A program made the position numbers and the translations under genes. A DNA stretch of 18,168 nt, taken from positions 1 through 18,168 of the forward strand of contig NZ_CAMLOV010000115.1 in NCBI RefSeq assembly GCF_946481715.1, read 5' to 3'. The notes beneath the pieces were generated by a model. It had not been told where the DNA came from. It was given only the letters and a program-made list of their open reading frames with translations, and made no database searches. Below are positions 8,977-16,190 of the stretch, one piece after another. Within the stretch, counting starts at the first letter, position 1, and each line of letters opens with the position of its first letter. The DNA is from an uncultured Mucilaginibacter sp. (lineage in GTDB: Bacteria; Bacteroidota; Bacteroidia; Sphingobacteriales; Sphingobacteriaceae).

Positions 8977-9006
8977 GTGCGTGCGCCTCTTAAAACCGTA
9001 TATTTG
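8976..9006 (+). promoter_or_regulatory. Probable ahpC promoter
   Basis: TATATTTG (8999-9006) matches TAnnTTTG exactly. TGTG (8976-8979) lies 19 bases upstream where TTTG is expected, a weak -33 box that would suit an activator-dependent promoter. The start near 9013 leaves a leader of about 22 bases to the ATG at 9035, which supports that start over the upstream ATG at 8975. Confidence 0.55.
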
Positions 9007-9034
9007 TTGCATAAATTTTAATAAAACATCCATT

Positions 9035-9580
9035 ATGTTAACAATAGGACAACAATTCCCAAAGTTTTCTAAAATAGCCGTAACAAGCATCGAAAAAGGC
9101 AAAGAGTTTGAAACCATCACATCTGATTTTTTGGTGAACGATGATAACGTTTGGACCGTAATGTTCTGGTGGCCAAAAGATTTTACTTTTGTATGCCCTA
9201 CCGAGATTGCTGAGTTTAACAAAAACTTCGGCGAGTTCCGCGACCGCGAAACCCGTTTAATTGGCGCTTCTACCGATTCTGAATTTGTACACGCCGCCTG
9301 GAGACGCGACCACGACGACCTGCGCGACCTTAAATTCCCGATGCTGGCCGATACTTCAAAATCATTAGCCGAAGACCTGGGTATTTTAGAGCCAAACGAA
9401 AAAATTGCTTACCGTGCTACTTTCATTATCGACCCAACCGGCATTATCCGTTGGGTATGCGTTAACGACTTAAGCGTTGGCCGCAGTGTTAAAGAAGTTC
9501 TACGTGTGCTTGATGGCTTACAAACCGACGAGCTTTGCCCATGCAACTGGGAAAAAGGACAAGAAACCCTCACCGTTTAA
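9035..9580 (+). CDS. ahpC: Alkyl hydroperoxide reductase AhpC (two-Cys peroxiredoxin, mycobacterial type)
   Basis: Reduces hydrogen peroxide, organic peroxides and possibly peroxynitrite in the cytosol. The ATG at 9035 gives 181 residues starting MLTIGQQFPKF, the normal family start; the 20 codons upstream overlap the promoter and are not family-like. The peroxidatic Cys54 lies in DFTFVCPTE (49-57). The C-terminal DELCPCNWEKG carries Cys168 and Cys170, matching the resolving pair Cys174/Cys176 of Mycobacterium tuberculosis AhpC. Arg127 (YRATF) sits in the conserved active-site region. The mycobacterial-type C-terminus and the following ahpD suggest that AhpD, rather than AhpF, is the reductant; no ahpF is present here. 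Confidence 0.93.
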   Translation: MLTIGQQFPKFSKIAVTSIEKGKEFETITSDFLVNDDNVWTVMFWWPKDFTFVCPTEIAEFNKNFGEFRDRETRLIGASTDSEFVHAAWRRDHDDLRDLKFPMLADTSKSLAEDLGILEPNEKIAYRATFIIDPTGIIRWVCVNDLSVGRSVKEVLRVLDGLQTDELCPCNWEKGQETLTV

Positions 9581-9602
9581 TTTTACGACCCCTATATATA
9601 TA

Positions 9603-9635
9603 GCCCTTGCGCCTGTTTAGGTGCAGGGCTTTTTT
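9603..9635 (+). terminator. Hairpin with T-tract between ahpC and ahpD
   Basis: The arms GCCCTTGCGCCT (9603-9614) and AGGTGCAGGGC (9619-9629) form an eleven-pair stem with one bulged T and one G-T pair, then six T. It has the form of an intrinsic terminator after ahpC. Because ahpD has no clear promoter of its own, it may terminate only partly and set a lower level of ahpD mRNA. Confidence 0.72.
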
Positions 9636-9655
9636 ATACATTTCATTATTTAACC

Positions 9656-10240
9656 ATGAACGAAAGTACAGAGATCATACAAGAGATACTACAAAGCCTT
9701 AACCTGGATGCAGCCTACCGCACTGCCAGCCTTACTTTATTGGAAAAAGGCGAATCGCGCTATCTGCGCGATTTTAAGCTAAACTTTACCAGCACCCTTG
9801 CTTCTGCCCACCTTACCGAAAAAGAGTGCGCCTTGCTGGGTTTAAGCACCGCTATCAACAACAATAACCTGCCGCTTACTAACTACTACACGCAGTATGC
9901 CGAAGCACATGGTGCCACCGCCGCTGATATTGCAGAGGCTGCCGGTTGCGCTTCCCTTTTGGCATCAAACAATATATTTTACCGTTTCCGCCATTTTACG
10001 CAGAAAGAGAAATATACGCAGATACCTGCCCGCATACGCATGCAGCTGATGATGAAACCGGTAACCGGCAAAGAGTTTTTTGAATTGATGAGCCTGGCCA
10101 TATCTGCCGTAAACGGCTGCGAAATGTGCGTAAATGCGCACGAAGATTCGCTGATAAAGCTTGGCACTACCGAGGAGCGCATATTTGATGCGGTACGCAT
10201 TGCATCGCTGGTAAGCGCCACAGGTAAGATCATATTTTAA
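9656..10240 (+). CDS. ahpD: AhpD-like carboxymuconolactone decarboxylase-family reductase
   Basis: A 194-residue all-helical protein of the CMD/AhpD family. In M. tuberculosis, AhpD uses a CxxC pair, fed by lipoylated SucB and Lpd, to reduce AhpC. Here the pair is Cys155 and Cys158 in NGCEMCVNAHE, with Glu143 twelve residues before and His162 four after, reproducing the spacing of Glu118, Cys130, Cys133 and His137. The residue between the cysteines that is His132 in M. tuberculosis is Met157 here. The gene is the normal length and starts 75 bases after ahpC, past a hairpin. Its role as the ahpC partner is inferred from family and adjacency. Confidence 0.88.
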   Translation: MNESTEIIQEILQSLNLDAAYRTASLTLLEKGESRYLRDFKLNFTSTLASAHLTEKECALLGLSTAINNNNLPLTNYYTQYAEAHGATAADIAEAAGCASLLASNNIFYRFRHFTQKEKYTQIPARIRMQLMMKPVTGKEFFELMSLAISAVNGCEMCVNAHEDSLIKLGTTEERIFDAVRIASLVSATGKIIF

Positions 10241-10248
10241 AAAACCGT

Positions 10249-10293
10249 TTTTAATAAAGAAGGGGCTGCTTTTTTGCCCCTTCTTTATTAAAA
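10249..10293. terminator. Perfect 18-bp bidirectional hairpin after ahpD
   Basis: Positions 10249-10266 pair perfectly with 10276-10293 around a nine-base loop containing six T. The core is GAAGGGGC with GCCCCTTC, and the arms end in A/T pairs. On the + strand the core is followed by TTCTTTATT; on the minus strand a T-run (complement of 10241-10246) follows after a few bases. It can therefore end ahpD and also stop read-through of the efflux operon from the other side. Confidence 0.75.
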
Positions 10294-10407
10294 CAGTCAA
10301 GATGAAAATAATATGAAATTAAATTTGGGTTTGTTAATTAAAAACAACTAATTTTATAGCATAAGATTATAACACCTCTCCTAATCATAATTTTTTTTAA
10401 CTAACAC

Positions 10408-10496
10408 TTTGTGAACCCGGAGGGGGATTACAAATTTAATTGTTGATTTTTTTGGAGAAACCGTTCAGCTGACAAGGCTGAACGGTTTTGTTTTTT
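10408..10496 (+). ncRNA. Candidate small structured RNA or 3' UTR element
   Basis: TTTGTGAACCC (10408-10418) pairs with 10424-10434 with one A-A mismatch and one G-T pair, exposing the loop GGAGG. About 24 bases later comes a strong intrinsic terminator in the same direction. The ahpD transcript should already have ended at 10249-10293, so a second + strand terminator is hard to explain without another transcript. The only consensus-like promoter box is TAAATTTG (10320-10327), which lacks a -33 partner. The 200 bases between ahpD's hairpin and the emrB stop hold no credible protein gene. No known RNA family is recognised. Confidence 0.25.
10458..10496 (+). terminator. Intrinsic terminator reading on the + strand
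   Basis: AAACCGTTCAGC (10458-10469) pairs perfectly with GCTGAACGGTTT (10477-10488) around a seven-base loop, followed by TG and six T. The T-tract is on the + strand and overlaps the stop codon of the minus-strand emrB. On the minus strand the hairpin is followed by CTCC and A-rich sequence, so it is a poor terminator for emrB. Confidence 0.75.
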
Positions 10497-12036
10497 AATG
10501 GCTGTCGGCCACCGCCTTAAGCTTTTTAAACGGCTGCAGGTATAATAAAGGTATCGAAAACAGCATTACCAGCCCCGAGATCCAATAAGCATCATCGTAC
10601 GTAAGTAACATCGTTTGCCGTATTACAGTTCCTTCAATAGCAGCATATGCCATGTGCGTGGCATCTAATATTGATTTACCCTTGGCTACAAAACCCTGGG
10701 TAAGCATATTCAGCCTTTCGGTAAATGCCGGGTTGTAAGGGTTAACATGCTCTATCAACACGCTCCTGTGGAAACCCTGGCGAATGTGTATAATGGTTGT
10801 TAAAGCTGCAATACCAAAAGAGCCGCCCAACTGCCTCATCATGTTGTTTAAGCCCGATCCCTGGCCTATTTCGGGGCCTTTCAAATCGGCCATAGCAAGT
10901 GTGGTTAGCGGCACAAACAATAAGGCCATACCCACCCCACGTATCAGCAAGGGTACCAATACATCTTTCTCGCCGGTTGCAAGGGTAGAGTTGCTTAGCA
11001 TCCAGGTGAATACAAAGAACAGGAACATACCCACGGTAGCCATAAATTGCGCCGGGATGCCTTTATTAAGCATCTTGCCTATAAATGGCATCATAAATAT
11101 AGTACACAAACCACCGGGGAACAACAGCTCGCCGGTTTGCTGTGCATTAAAGCCAAGCAAATTTTGGCAAAACACCGGGAATACGAATACCGAGCCGTAT
11201 AGCCCAAACCCCAGGATAAAGGACGTAACCATACCAACCGAAAAGCTTCGGTGCCGCATAATAGCAAAGTTTACTATGGGGTGGTCGGTGCTCAATTCGC
11301 GCCAGATAAACAAAATGGTTCCTAATACCGCCGTTACCGTTAGTACTGTTATATAAGTTGTTGCAAACCAATCCTCCGATTCGCCTTTTTCCAATATAGT
11401 TTGCAAGCTGCCAACCGCTACTGCAAGCAAAGCAATCCCCCACCAGTCGATGGGCCGCTTCTCCGATTTGGGCGTTTCGTTAATAAACGTATAGGTAAGG
11501 AAAATTGCCAGTGCCCCCACCGGGATGTTTACATAAAATATCCACTGCCATGTATACGTTTCGGTGATCCAGCCACCAATAGTAGGGCCAACGGTTGGGC
11601 CAACTACCGCGCCCAAACCAAATAGGGCAGTTGCCGTACCAATTTGCTCGCGCGGCCAGGTTTCTATCAGGATAGTTTGCCCGGTAGATATTAAACCACC
11701 TCCGGCAAGGCCCTGTAGAATACGGAAAGCGATCAACTCATTCAGCGTCTCGGCGTTACCGCAAAGAAACGACGCGATGGTAAAAACGATGATAGAGGTA
11801 AGAAAGTAATTCTTACGCCCAAACCGCCCTCCCAGCCAGCCCGACATAGGCAGGATGATAACGTTGGCAACCGCATAGCCGGTAACCACCCAGGCAATAT
11901 CCTCCAGCGTAGCACCCAGGTAGCCCTGTATTTTTGGTATTGCAACGTTTACTATAGTGGTATCAATCAGCTCGAGCAGCGATGCCATAATTACCGTAAT
12001 GGTAATTATCCATTTTTTAAAGCCTGTTTCAGCCAT
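10495..12036 (-). CDS. emrB: DHA2-family MFS multidrug transporter (EmrB-like)
   Basis: A 513-residue inner-membrane drug:H+ antiporter of the 14-helix EmrB/QacA family, working with EmrA and the outer-membrane channel to export toxic compounds. Motif D1 is seen as LIDTTIVNVAIP (23-34) with Asp25 in helix 1. Motif A is GWLGGRFGRK (66-75), motif B RILQGLAGGG (105-114), and the antiporter motif C GAVVGPTVGPTIGG (142-155). Many further hydrophobic segments run to the C-terminus, and the length is normal. It is the last gene of the operon, five bases after emrA. The substrate range cannot be predicted. Confidence 0.93.
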   Translation of the reverse strand: MAETGFKKWIITITVIMASLLELIDTTIVNVAIPKIQGYLGATLEDIAWVVTGYAVANVIILPMSGWLGGRFGRKNYFLTSIIVFTIASFLCGNAETLNELIAFRILQGLAGGGLISTGQTILIETWPREQIGTATALFGLGAVVGPTVGPTIGGWITETYTWQWIFYVNIPVGALAIFLTYTFINETPKSEKRPIDWWGIALLAVAVGSLQTILEKGESEDWFATTYITVLTVTAVLGTILFIWRELSTDHPIVNFAIMRHRSFSVGMVTSFILGFGLYGSVFVFPVFCQNLLGFNAQQTGELLFPGGLCTIFMMPFIGKMLNKGIPAQFMATVGMFLFFVFTWMLSNSTLATGEKDVLVPLLIRGVGMALLFVPLTTLAMADLKGPEIGQGSGLNNMMRQLGGSFGIAALTTIIHIRQGFHRSVLIEHVNPYNPAFTERLNMLTQGFVAKGKSILDATHMAYAAIEGTVIRQTMLLTYDDAYWISGLVMLFSIPLLYLQPFKKLKAVADSH

Positions 12037-12041
12037 GTTAT

Positions 12042-13094
12042 TTAATTTTTTGTTATTACCGAAACGTCAACGCTCATACCCGGGCGTAGTTTCGCAAGGT
12101 CTTCTTTGCTTCCGCTTAGTTTAATTTTAACCGGCACGCGTTGCACAACTTTTACAAAGTTGCCTGTAGCATTATCCGGCGGCAGTAATGAAAATTTAGC
12201 ACCTGTAGCCGGCGAAAAGTTGTAAACGGTACCTTCCACCTTCAAATCGGGGTAAGCATCAACTTTCACATTAACTTTTTGCCCGTTCGTAATCTTATTA
12301 AGCTGGGTTTCTTTAAAGTTGGCCGTAATAAAAGTGCTGTTATCGTTTACTATAGAAAACAGCGTTTGCCCTGCCTGTACCAATTGCCCTACCTGTACAT
12401 TCTTTTTAGATACCACACCGGTAGATGGGGCTTTAATGTCTGTATAGGATAGCTGTAGCTTAGCGTAATCAATATCAACCTGCTTTTGGGTTACGCCGGT
12501 ATTGGTAACCTTTAACTGGCTGCGGCTGGTGGCAACCTGTTCTAAAGCGGCTTTATATTTATCGTTTGCTGCGTTGTAATTTGCCTGGGCAACTTCCAGG
12601 TCGGCCTTTGCCTGGTCAAACTGCTGCCCGGTTATCGATCCGTCTTTGATCAGGTTAGCGTAACGTGCATAATCTTTACGTACTTTATCCAACCTGGCAG
12701 CTGCCGATACTACATCGGCTTTAGCGCTTGAAGAGTTAGCTGCCGTGGTAGATATCTGCGATTGGCCAACGCCAATGCTTGCGCTTGCGCCAACCTGCGC
12801 TGCCTGCGCCTGCTCCAGTTTTACCTGGTAATCGCGCGGGTCTATTTTCACCAGCAATTGGCCTTTGCTTACGTGGGTGTTTTCTTCAAACATAATGCTA
12901 TCCACATAGCCGCCAACGCGGGCTACTACGGGGCTTATGTCGCCATCTATTTGTGCATCGTCGGTATCAACGTGCTTGCTATAGTACATGTATTCTTTTA
13001 CGCCGAAAATGATACCACCGATAAGTATGATCCCTAATATGATAGGAAGAACCCTGTTTGGTTTCTTTTTGGTTTCTGTTTCCTGAGTTGCCAT
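12042..13094 (-). CDS. emrA: Periplasmic adaptor of MFS efflux pump (EmrA/HlyD family)
   Basis: A 350-residue membrane-fusion protein linking the EmrB-like pump to the outer-membrane channel. One N-terminal membrane segment (about 15-32) anchors it. TDDAQIDGDISPVVARVGG (44-62) begins the barrel/lipoyl-like half domain, and the second half is at about 217-250. A long coiled-coil hairpin lies between (about 92-210), rich in Ala, Gln and Lys. The C-terminal KFSLLPPDNATGNFVKVVQR (300-319) is the motif characteristic of EmrA. The spacing is 17 bases after the tolC-like gene and five before emrB. Confidence 0.93.
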   Translation of the reverse strand: MATQETETKKKPNRVLPIILGIILIGGIIFGVKEYMYYSKHVDTDDAQIDGDISPVVARVGGYVDSIMFEENTHVSKGQLLVKIDPRDYQVKLEQAQAAQVGASASIGVGQSQISTTAANSSSAKADVVSAAARLDKVRKDYARYANLIKDGSITGQQFDQAKADLEVAQANYNAANDKYKAALEQVATSRSQLKVTNTGVTQKQVDIDYAKLQLSYTDIKAPSTGVVSKKNVQVGQLVQAGQTLFSIVNDNSTFITANFKETQLNKITNGQKVNVKVDAYPDLKVEGTVYNFSPATGAKFSLLPPDNATGNFVKVVQRVPVKIKLSGSKEDLAKLRPGMSVDVSVITKN

Positions 13095-13111
13095 TGTATT
13101 TTGATTTTGTA

Positions 13112-14476
13112 TTACTTGTTAAGAGTTCCGGTTGATTTTAATAAAGTATAGTAAGCAAGGCCTGCATCCGCTTTTGCCAGTTCCAGGTTAATTTCTGCCT
13201 GGTAAAGCAGGGTTTGCGCATCGGCACGGTCTGTGGCCGACGAGATATTGCTTTTGTATTTCGATTCCAGTATCCTGTTATTCTCCGTTGCCTGGCTAAT
13301 GGATGTTTGCAGCAGGCTAATTTTATCCAAAGCGGTTTTATAGTTCTGGTAGTTTTGGTTCACCTCGTTTTTAATGTTATCAGCAGTGATGCCTTTGTTA
13401 ATGATAACTTCCTCGCGCTGCAGGCGAGCCTCGGTAACTTTGTTTTTGTTTGTCCAAAGGGATCCAAAGTTCCAGCCGAGGGTAAGCCCTAAAGATATTG
13501 GCGTAATGTATTTACCATCCTTAGGTATTGGGTTGCCCGATACGCCAACATAATAAGCGCTGCCTGATGCGGAAAGCGTAGGCGATGTATTTGCCTTTAT
13601 GCTTTTAATGTTGGTTTCGGCAACCTGTGTGCGCAAGTCCATTTGTTTTAACTCTGCACGGTGCACAAAGGCCGAATCGATATAGTTTGACAATGGCGCT
13701 GCCTGCCTGTCGGCCTCGTTTATCTGTGCAATGCTGAGTTGGGTGGTTTCGGGCAGCCCCAGCAGGATATCCATATTATAATTGATGATGCGGCGGTTAT
13801 TCTCCAGGTCTATTCCGTTCAGTTCGATGTTGGAGCGTTGTAATTGAAAACGCAACACATCGTTTTTGGTAACCAACCCCTGGCTAAAAAAGCGCTGCGA
13901 TTGTTTTATCTGTGCATCAATGGTTGCTAAATTCTGCTCAACCACTTTTTTTGCCTGTATCACTTTATACAGGTTATAATAGGCGTTAATAACATTGTAG
14001 GCTATCTGGTCACGGTCGTTTACGGCATCCAAACGGGCAACCTGTGTAAGCAGGTTAGTGCTTTCGCGGGCGTAGCGCAATTTATTACCGGCCCAAATGG
14101 TTTGGTTTAACGATACGGTACCCAGGTAAGCGTTGGCACTGCTGGGCAGGCTCAGGCTTTCTTCTCCAAATTCCAGCCTGTGGGCGGGGATTTGCGCGCG
14201 GTTGTAACCAAAGCTGGCTTTGCCGGTTGGCAATGCCTGATCTTTAGCTTGTTCAAATTGCGATACCGCCTGGTCAATCTTCGATTGCGATAGCTTTAGC
14301 ATTTTGCTGTTTTCCAATCCCAGCTTCACGGCTTCGTCAAGCGTAATGGTTCTGTCTTGTGCCGCTACCGGGTTGGCAATAAGCATTGCTGCAATTAATA
14401 CAGCAATACCGCCCGCGGCCATAACAGCTCTGTGTAGTAGATGCGGTTTTTGGGGGCTATTATTTATTGTTGTCAT
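13112..14476 (-). CDS. tolC: TolC-family outer-membrane efflux protein
   Basis: Forms the trimeric outer-membrane channel of the tripartite pump. A signal peptide occupies about residues 1-39 (hydrophobic core 22-35, cleavage near PVAA/Q). The mature part starts with the usual TITLDEAVKLGLENS (43-57) and shows two long helical halves rich in Gln, Asn and Ala typical of the OEP repeat, up to a conserved end (YQAEINLELAKADAGLAYYT). At 454 residues the length is normal. The start ATG lies 17 bases inside the end of the tetR gene, which favours this start and implies translational coupling; a start at residue 19 is possible. Confidence 0.9.
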   Translation of the reverse strand: MTTINNSPQKPHLLHRAVMAAGGIAVLIAAMLIANPVAAQDRTITLDEAVKLGLENSKMLKLSQSKIDQAVSQFEQAKDQALPTGKASFGYNRAQIPAHRLEFGEESLSLPSSANAYLGTVSLNQTIWAGNKLRYARESTNLLTQVARLDAVNDRDQIAYNVINAYYNLYKVIQAKKVVEQNLATIDAQIKQSQRFFSQGLVTKNDVLRFQLQRSNIELNGIDLENNRRIINYNMDILLGLPETTQLSIAQINEADRQAAPLSNYIDSAFVHRAELKQMDLRTQVAETNIKSIKANTSPTLSASGSAYYVGVSGNPIPKDGKYITPISLGLTLGWNFGSLWTNKNKVTEARLQREEVIINKGITADNIKNEVNQNYQNYKTALDKISLLQTSISQATENNRILESKYKSNISSATDRADAQTLLYQAEINLELAKADAGLAYYTLLKSTGTLNK

Positions 14477-15107
14477 TTTCGTTGTGTAGGTAAGCTTTCA
14501 AAAGGGTTTTTAAATATTTTTTTAGGCGGGGCTTTAGCTTGTCTTCCTGTACCGTGCCGTCTAAAACATCGTAGCCTAATACTACCGATGAGATGTGCGG
14601 CGTATTAATAATATAGTTCTTGGTTCCGAACAAGGTGGCTACCAATAGTTCCTGGTCGGTATCAGGGTTAAATTCGCCGCTTTTTACGCCACCGGCAATA
14701 ATGCCCTGAAAAACCTTTACGTTTCTCAGCACAATAGCGGTTATCCTATCGGTAAGGTCCGATTTTTTGGTTTTTGATATCTCGCGGTGCAGCATAATGT
14801 GGAAGCAGTTGTTATTCACCACTTTCTCTACATAGCTTTCTATATATTTATCAAGTTTTTCCCAGGCAGATATACTTGTATCGTTCCCAATTTCGGCCAG
14901 CACTTGCTGAAACATGGCGATCCGGCGTTCGAAAATCGCTAAAAACACCCCTTCCTTCGATCCGAAATAGTAATTCAGCATGGCCATATTTACGCCGGCC
15001 TCGCCCGAGATAGCCCGGGTTGATGCGCCATCATACCCAAATTCGGCAAATATGCGTTCGGCAACATCCAGGATATGATCCTTTTTATCTATTTTTTCTT
15101 TTTCCAT
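14460..15107 (-). CDS. TetR-family transcriptional repressor of the efflux operon
   Basis: A 215-residue regulator from the ATG at 15107. In-frame starts at 15119 and 15122 lie at or next to the predicted transcription start, so they are less likely. The N-terminal HTH runs from about 12 to 55 and contains GASTRAISGEAGVNMAMLNYYF (27-48), the typical TetR recognition region. The rest is the helical ligand and dimerisation domain. As first gene of the tetR-tolC-emrA-emrB operon with palindromes at its promoter, it most likely represses its own operon and is released by an exported compound. The ligand is unknown. Confidence 0.92.
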   Translation of the reverse strand: MEKEKIDKKDHILDVAERIFAEFGYDGASTRAISGEAGVNMAMLNYYFGSKEGVFLAIFERRIAMFQQVLAEIGNDTSISAWEKLDKYIESYVEKVVNNNCFHIMLHREISKTKKSDLTDRITAIVLRNVKVFQGIIAGGVKSGEFNPDTDQELLVATLFGTKNYIINTPHISSVVLGYDVLDGTVQEDKLKPRLKKYLKTLLKAYLHNENDNNK

Positions 15108-15126
15108 TGTGTTTATCATCACGGCA

Positions 15127-15157
15127 CAAAACTAATCAACCGATTGATTAATTAAAA
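15127..15157 (-). promoter_or_regulatory. Promoter of the tetR-tolC-emrAB operon
   Basis: On the minus strand TAGTTTTG (15134-15127) matches TAnnTTTG exactly, and TTTT (15157-15154) stands 19 bases upstream in place of TTTG. Transcription would begin near 15121, about 14 bases before the ATG at 15107. The first operator palindrome lies in the spacer between the two boxes. Confidence 0.6.
15133..15150. promoter_or_regulatory. Probable TetR operator 1
   Basis: TAATCAACCGATTGATTA has seven-base perfect arms around CCGA. The size and symmetry fit a TetR-dimer site. It sits between the -33 and -7 boxes of the tetR operon promoter, so binding would block RNA polymerase and give autorepression. Confidence 0.68.
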
Positions 15158-15206
15158 TTATTTTTGTCAGTAAAATGTAACACATTCACAATCAAGCCAA
15201 AAAAAT

Positions 15207-15220
15207 TAATCGATTGATTA
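15207..15220. promoter_or_regulatory. Probable TetR operator 2
   Basis: TAATCGATTGATTA repeats the ten bases CGATTGATTA of operator 1 at a distance of exactly 70 bp (15141-15150 and 15211-15220) and is itself nearly palindromic. It lies on the mlaE side of the 306-base divergent gap. A small palindrome AATGT-AAC-ACATT (15174-15186) sits midway between the operators. From 15221 to 15413 I see no further clear element and no consensus promoter for mlaE; TTAGTTTTTG (15218-15227) next to this operator is only a near match. Confidence 0.5.
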
Positions 15221-15413
15221 GTTTTTGCCAGTTGTTAGCAGATCTTACTTAATTACGCATACCGCCCAAGGTTACTTTTCAAGCAATACTGTTATATGCG
15301 TTGAGGTAGCCGATTTCCGGCATTATCCTTCCCTTTAATTTTTAGTTAAATATTTACCTGCCCAAAACAATTAGCAAACAGATTGTTTATAACTGGCAAG
15401 TAATTAGATTTTT

Positions 15414-16190
15414 ATGGCAGAACAGGCATTAACGGGTTACAAAAGATGGATGGAGGGCATTGGTGAACAGGGTGTTTTCTTCAGCCGCTTTTTCCGTAAT
15501 ATTTTTACCGGAGGGTTTGAGTGGTCGGAGTTTGTGCGCCAGTGTTACGAAATAGGTTATAAGTCGTTTATGCTGGTTGGCTTAACATCCTTCATCATGG
15601 GTTTGGTGCTGATATTGCAGCTTCGCCCATCGATGGTAGATATGGGTGCCGAAAGTATGCTGCCCAAAACCCTGGCGGTATCGTTTATCCGAGAAATGGG
15701 GCCAGTTATAACCGCAATAATCTGCGCCGGTAAAATAGCATCCAGCATAGGTGCCGAGCTGGGCAGCATGAAGGTGACCGAACAGATAGATGCCATGGAG
15801 GTATCTGGTGCCAACCCTATGCAATACCTTGTAGTAACGCGCATATTGGCAACCAGCATTATGGTACCCATCCTGGCCTTAATGGGCGACGTAATAGGGC
15901 TGCTTGGTGGCTTTTTAGCGCTAAACTTTACCGACGAAATAAGTTTTTCCCTCTATTTCCACAAATGTATTGCCTCGCTGGAGTTTATTGACTTCCTGCC
16001 CGCGCTGGTGAAAACTATATTTTTTGGCTTCGCGATTGGCTTTGTGGGTTGCTATAAGGGCTTCCATTCTAACAAAGGCACCGAGAGCGTGGGGCTGGCG
16101 GCAAACTCGGCGGTGGTAACCGCATCGCTGTGGATCTTTGTTATAGACGCCATTGCCGTACAGGTCACCAGTATTTTATTCTACAGGTAA
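15414..16190 (+). CDS. mlaE: MlaE-family ABC permease
   Basis: A 258-residue inner-membrane permease of the MCE-type lipid transporter, which moves phospholipids or other lipids between inner membrane and periplasm. It has an N-terminal amphipathic segment and about five hydrophobic segments (about 50-70, 97-112, 145-170, 198-215 and 228-252). The conserved core REMGPVITAIICAGKIAS (93-110) is followed by ELGSMKVTEQIDAMEVSG (115-132), the coupling region that contacts the ATPase. The length is typical. Its stop overlaps the mlaF start (TAATG). It diverges from the tetR efflux operon. Confidence 0.93.
   Translation: MAEQALTGYKRWMEGIGEQGVFFSRFFRNIFTGGFEWSEFVRQCYEIGYKSFMLVGLTSFIMGLVLILQLRPSMVDMGAESMLPKTLAVSFIREMGPVITAIICAGKIASSIGAELGSMKVTEQIDAMEVSGANPMQYLVVTRILATSIMVPILALMGDVIGLLGGFLALNFTDEISFSLYFHKCIASLEFIDFLPALVKTIFFGFAIGFVGCYKGFHSNKGTESVGLAANSAVVTASLWIFVIDAIAVQVTSILFYR

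Noticed and set aside
8975..9034. ATG giving a 20-residue N-terminal extension of AhpC
   Set aside because: The extension overlaps the TATATTTG promoter box and AhpC proteins normally begin with the LTIGQQFP-type segment.
10313..10351. Twelve-codon ORF (MKLNLGLLIKNN) after ahpD
   Set aside because: Too short to tell from chance in an A/T-rich gap, with no ribosome site and no biosynthetic neighbours.
10408..10434. CsrA-type binding hairpin (GGA in a loop)
   Set aside because: A GGAGG loop is suggestive, but one site is weak evidence and CsrA is generally not found in this phylum; kept only as part of the RNA candidate.
15368..15410. mlaE promoter in the A/T-rich region before the gene
   Set aside because: No TAnnTTTG box with a properly spaced -33 partner could be found.
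16130..16189. Upstream ATG for MlaF inside mlaE
   Set aside because: The added residues are an out-of-frame reading of mlaE; the TAATG junction is a normal coupled start.
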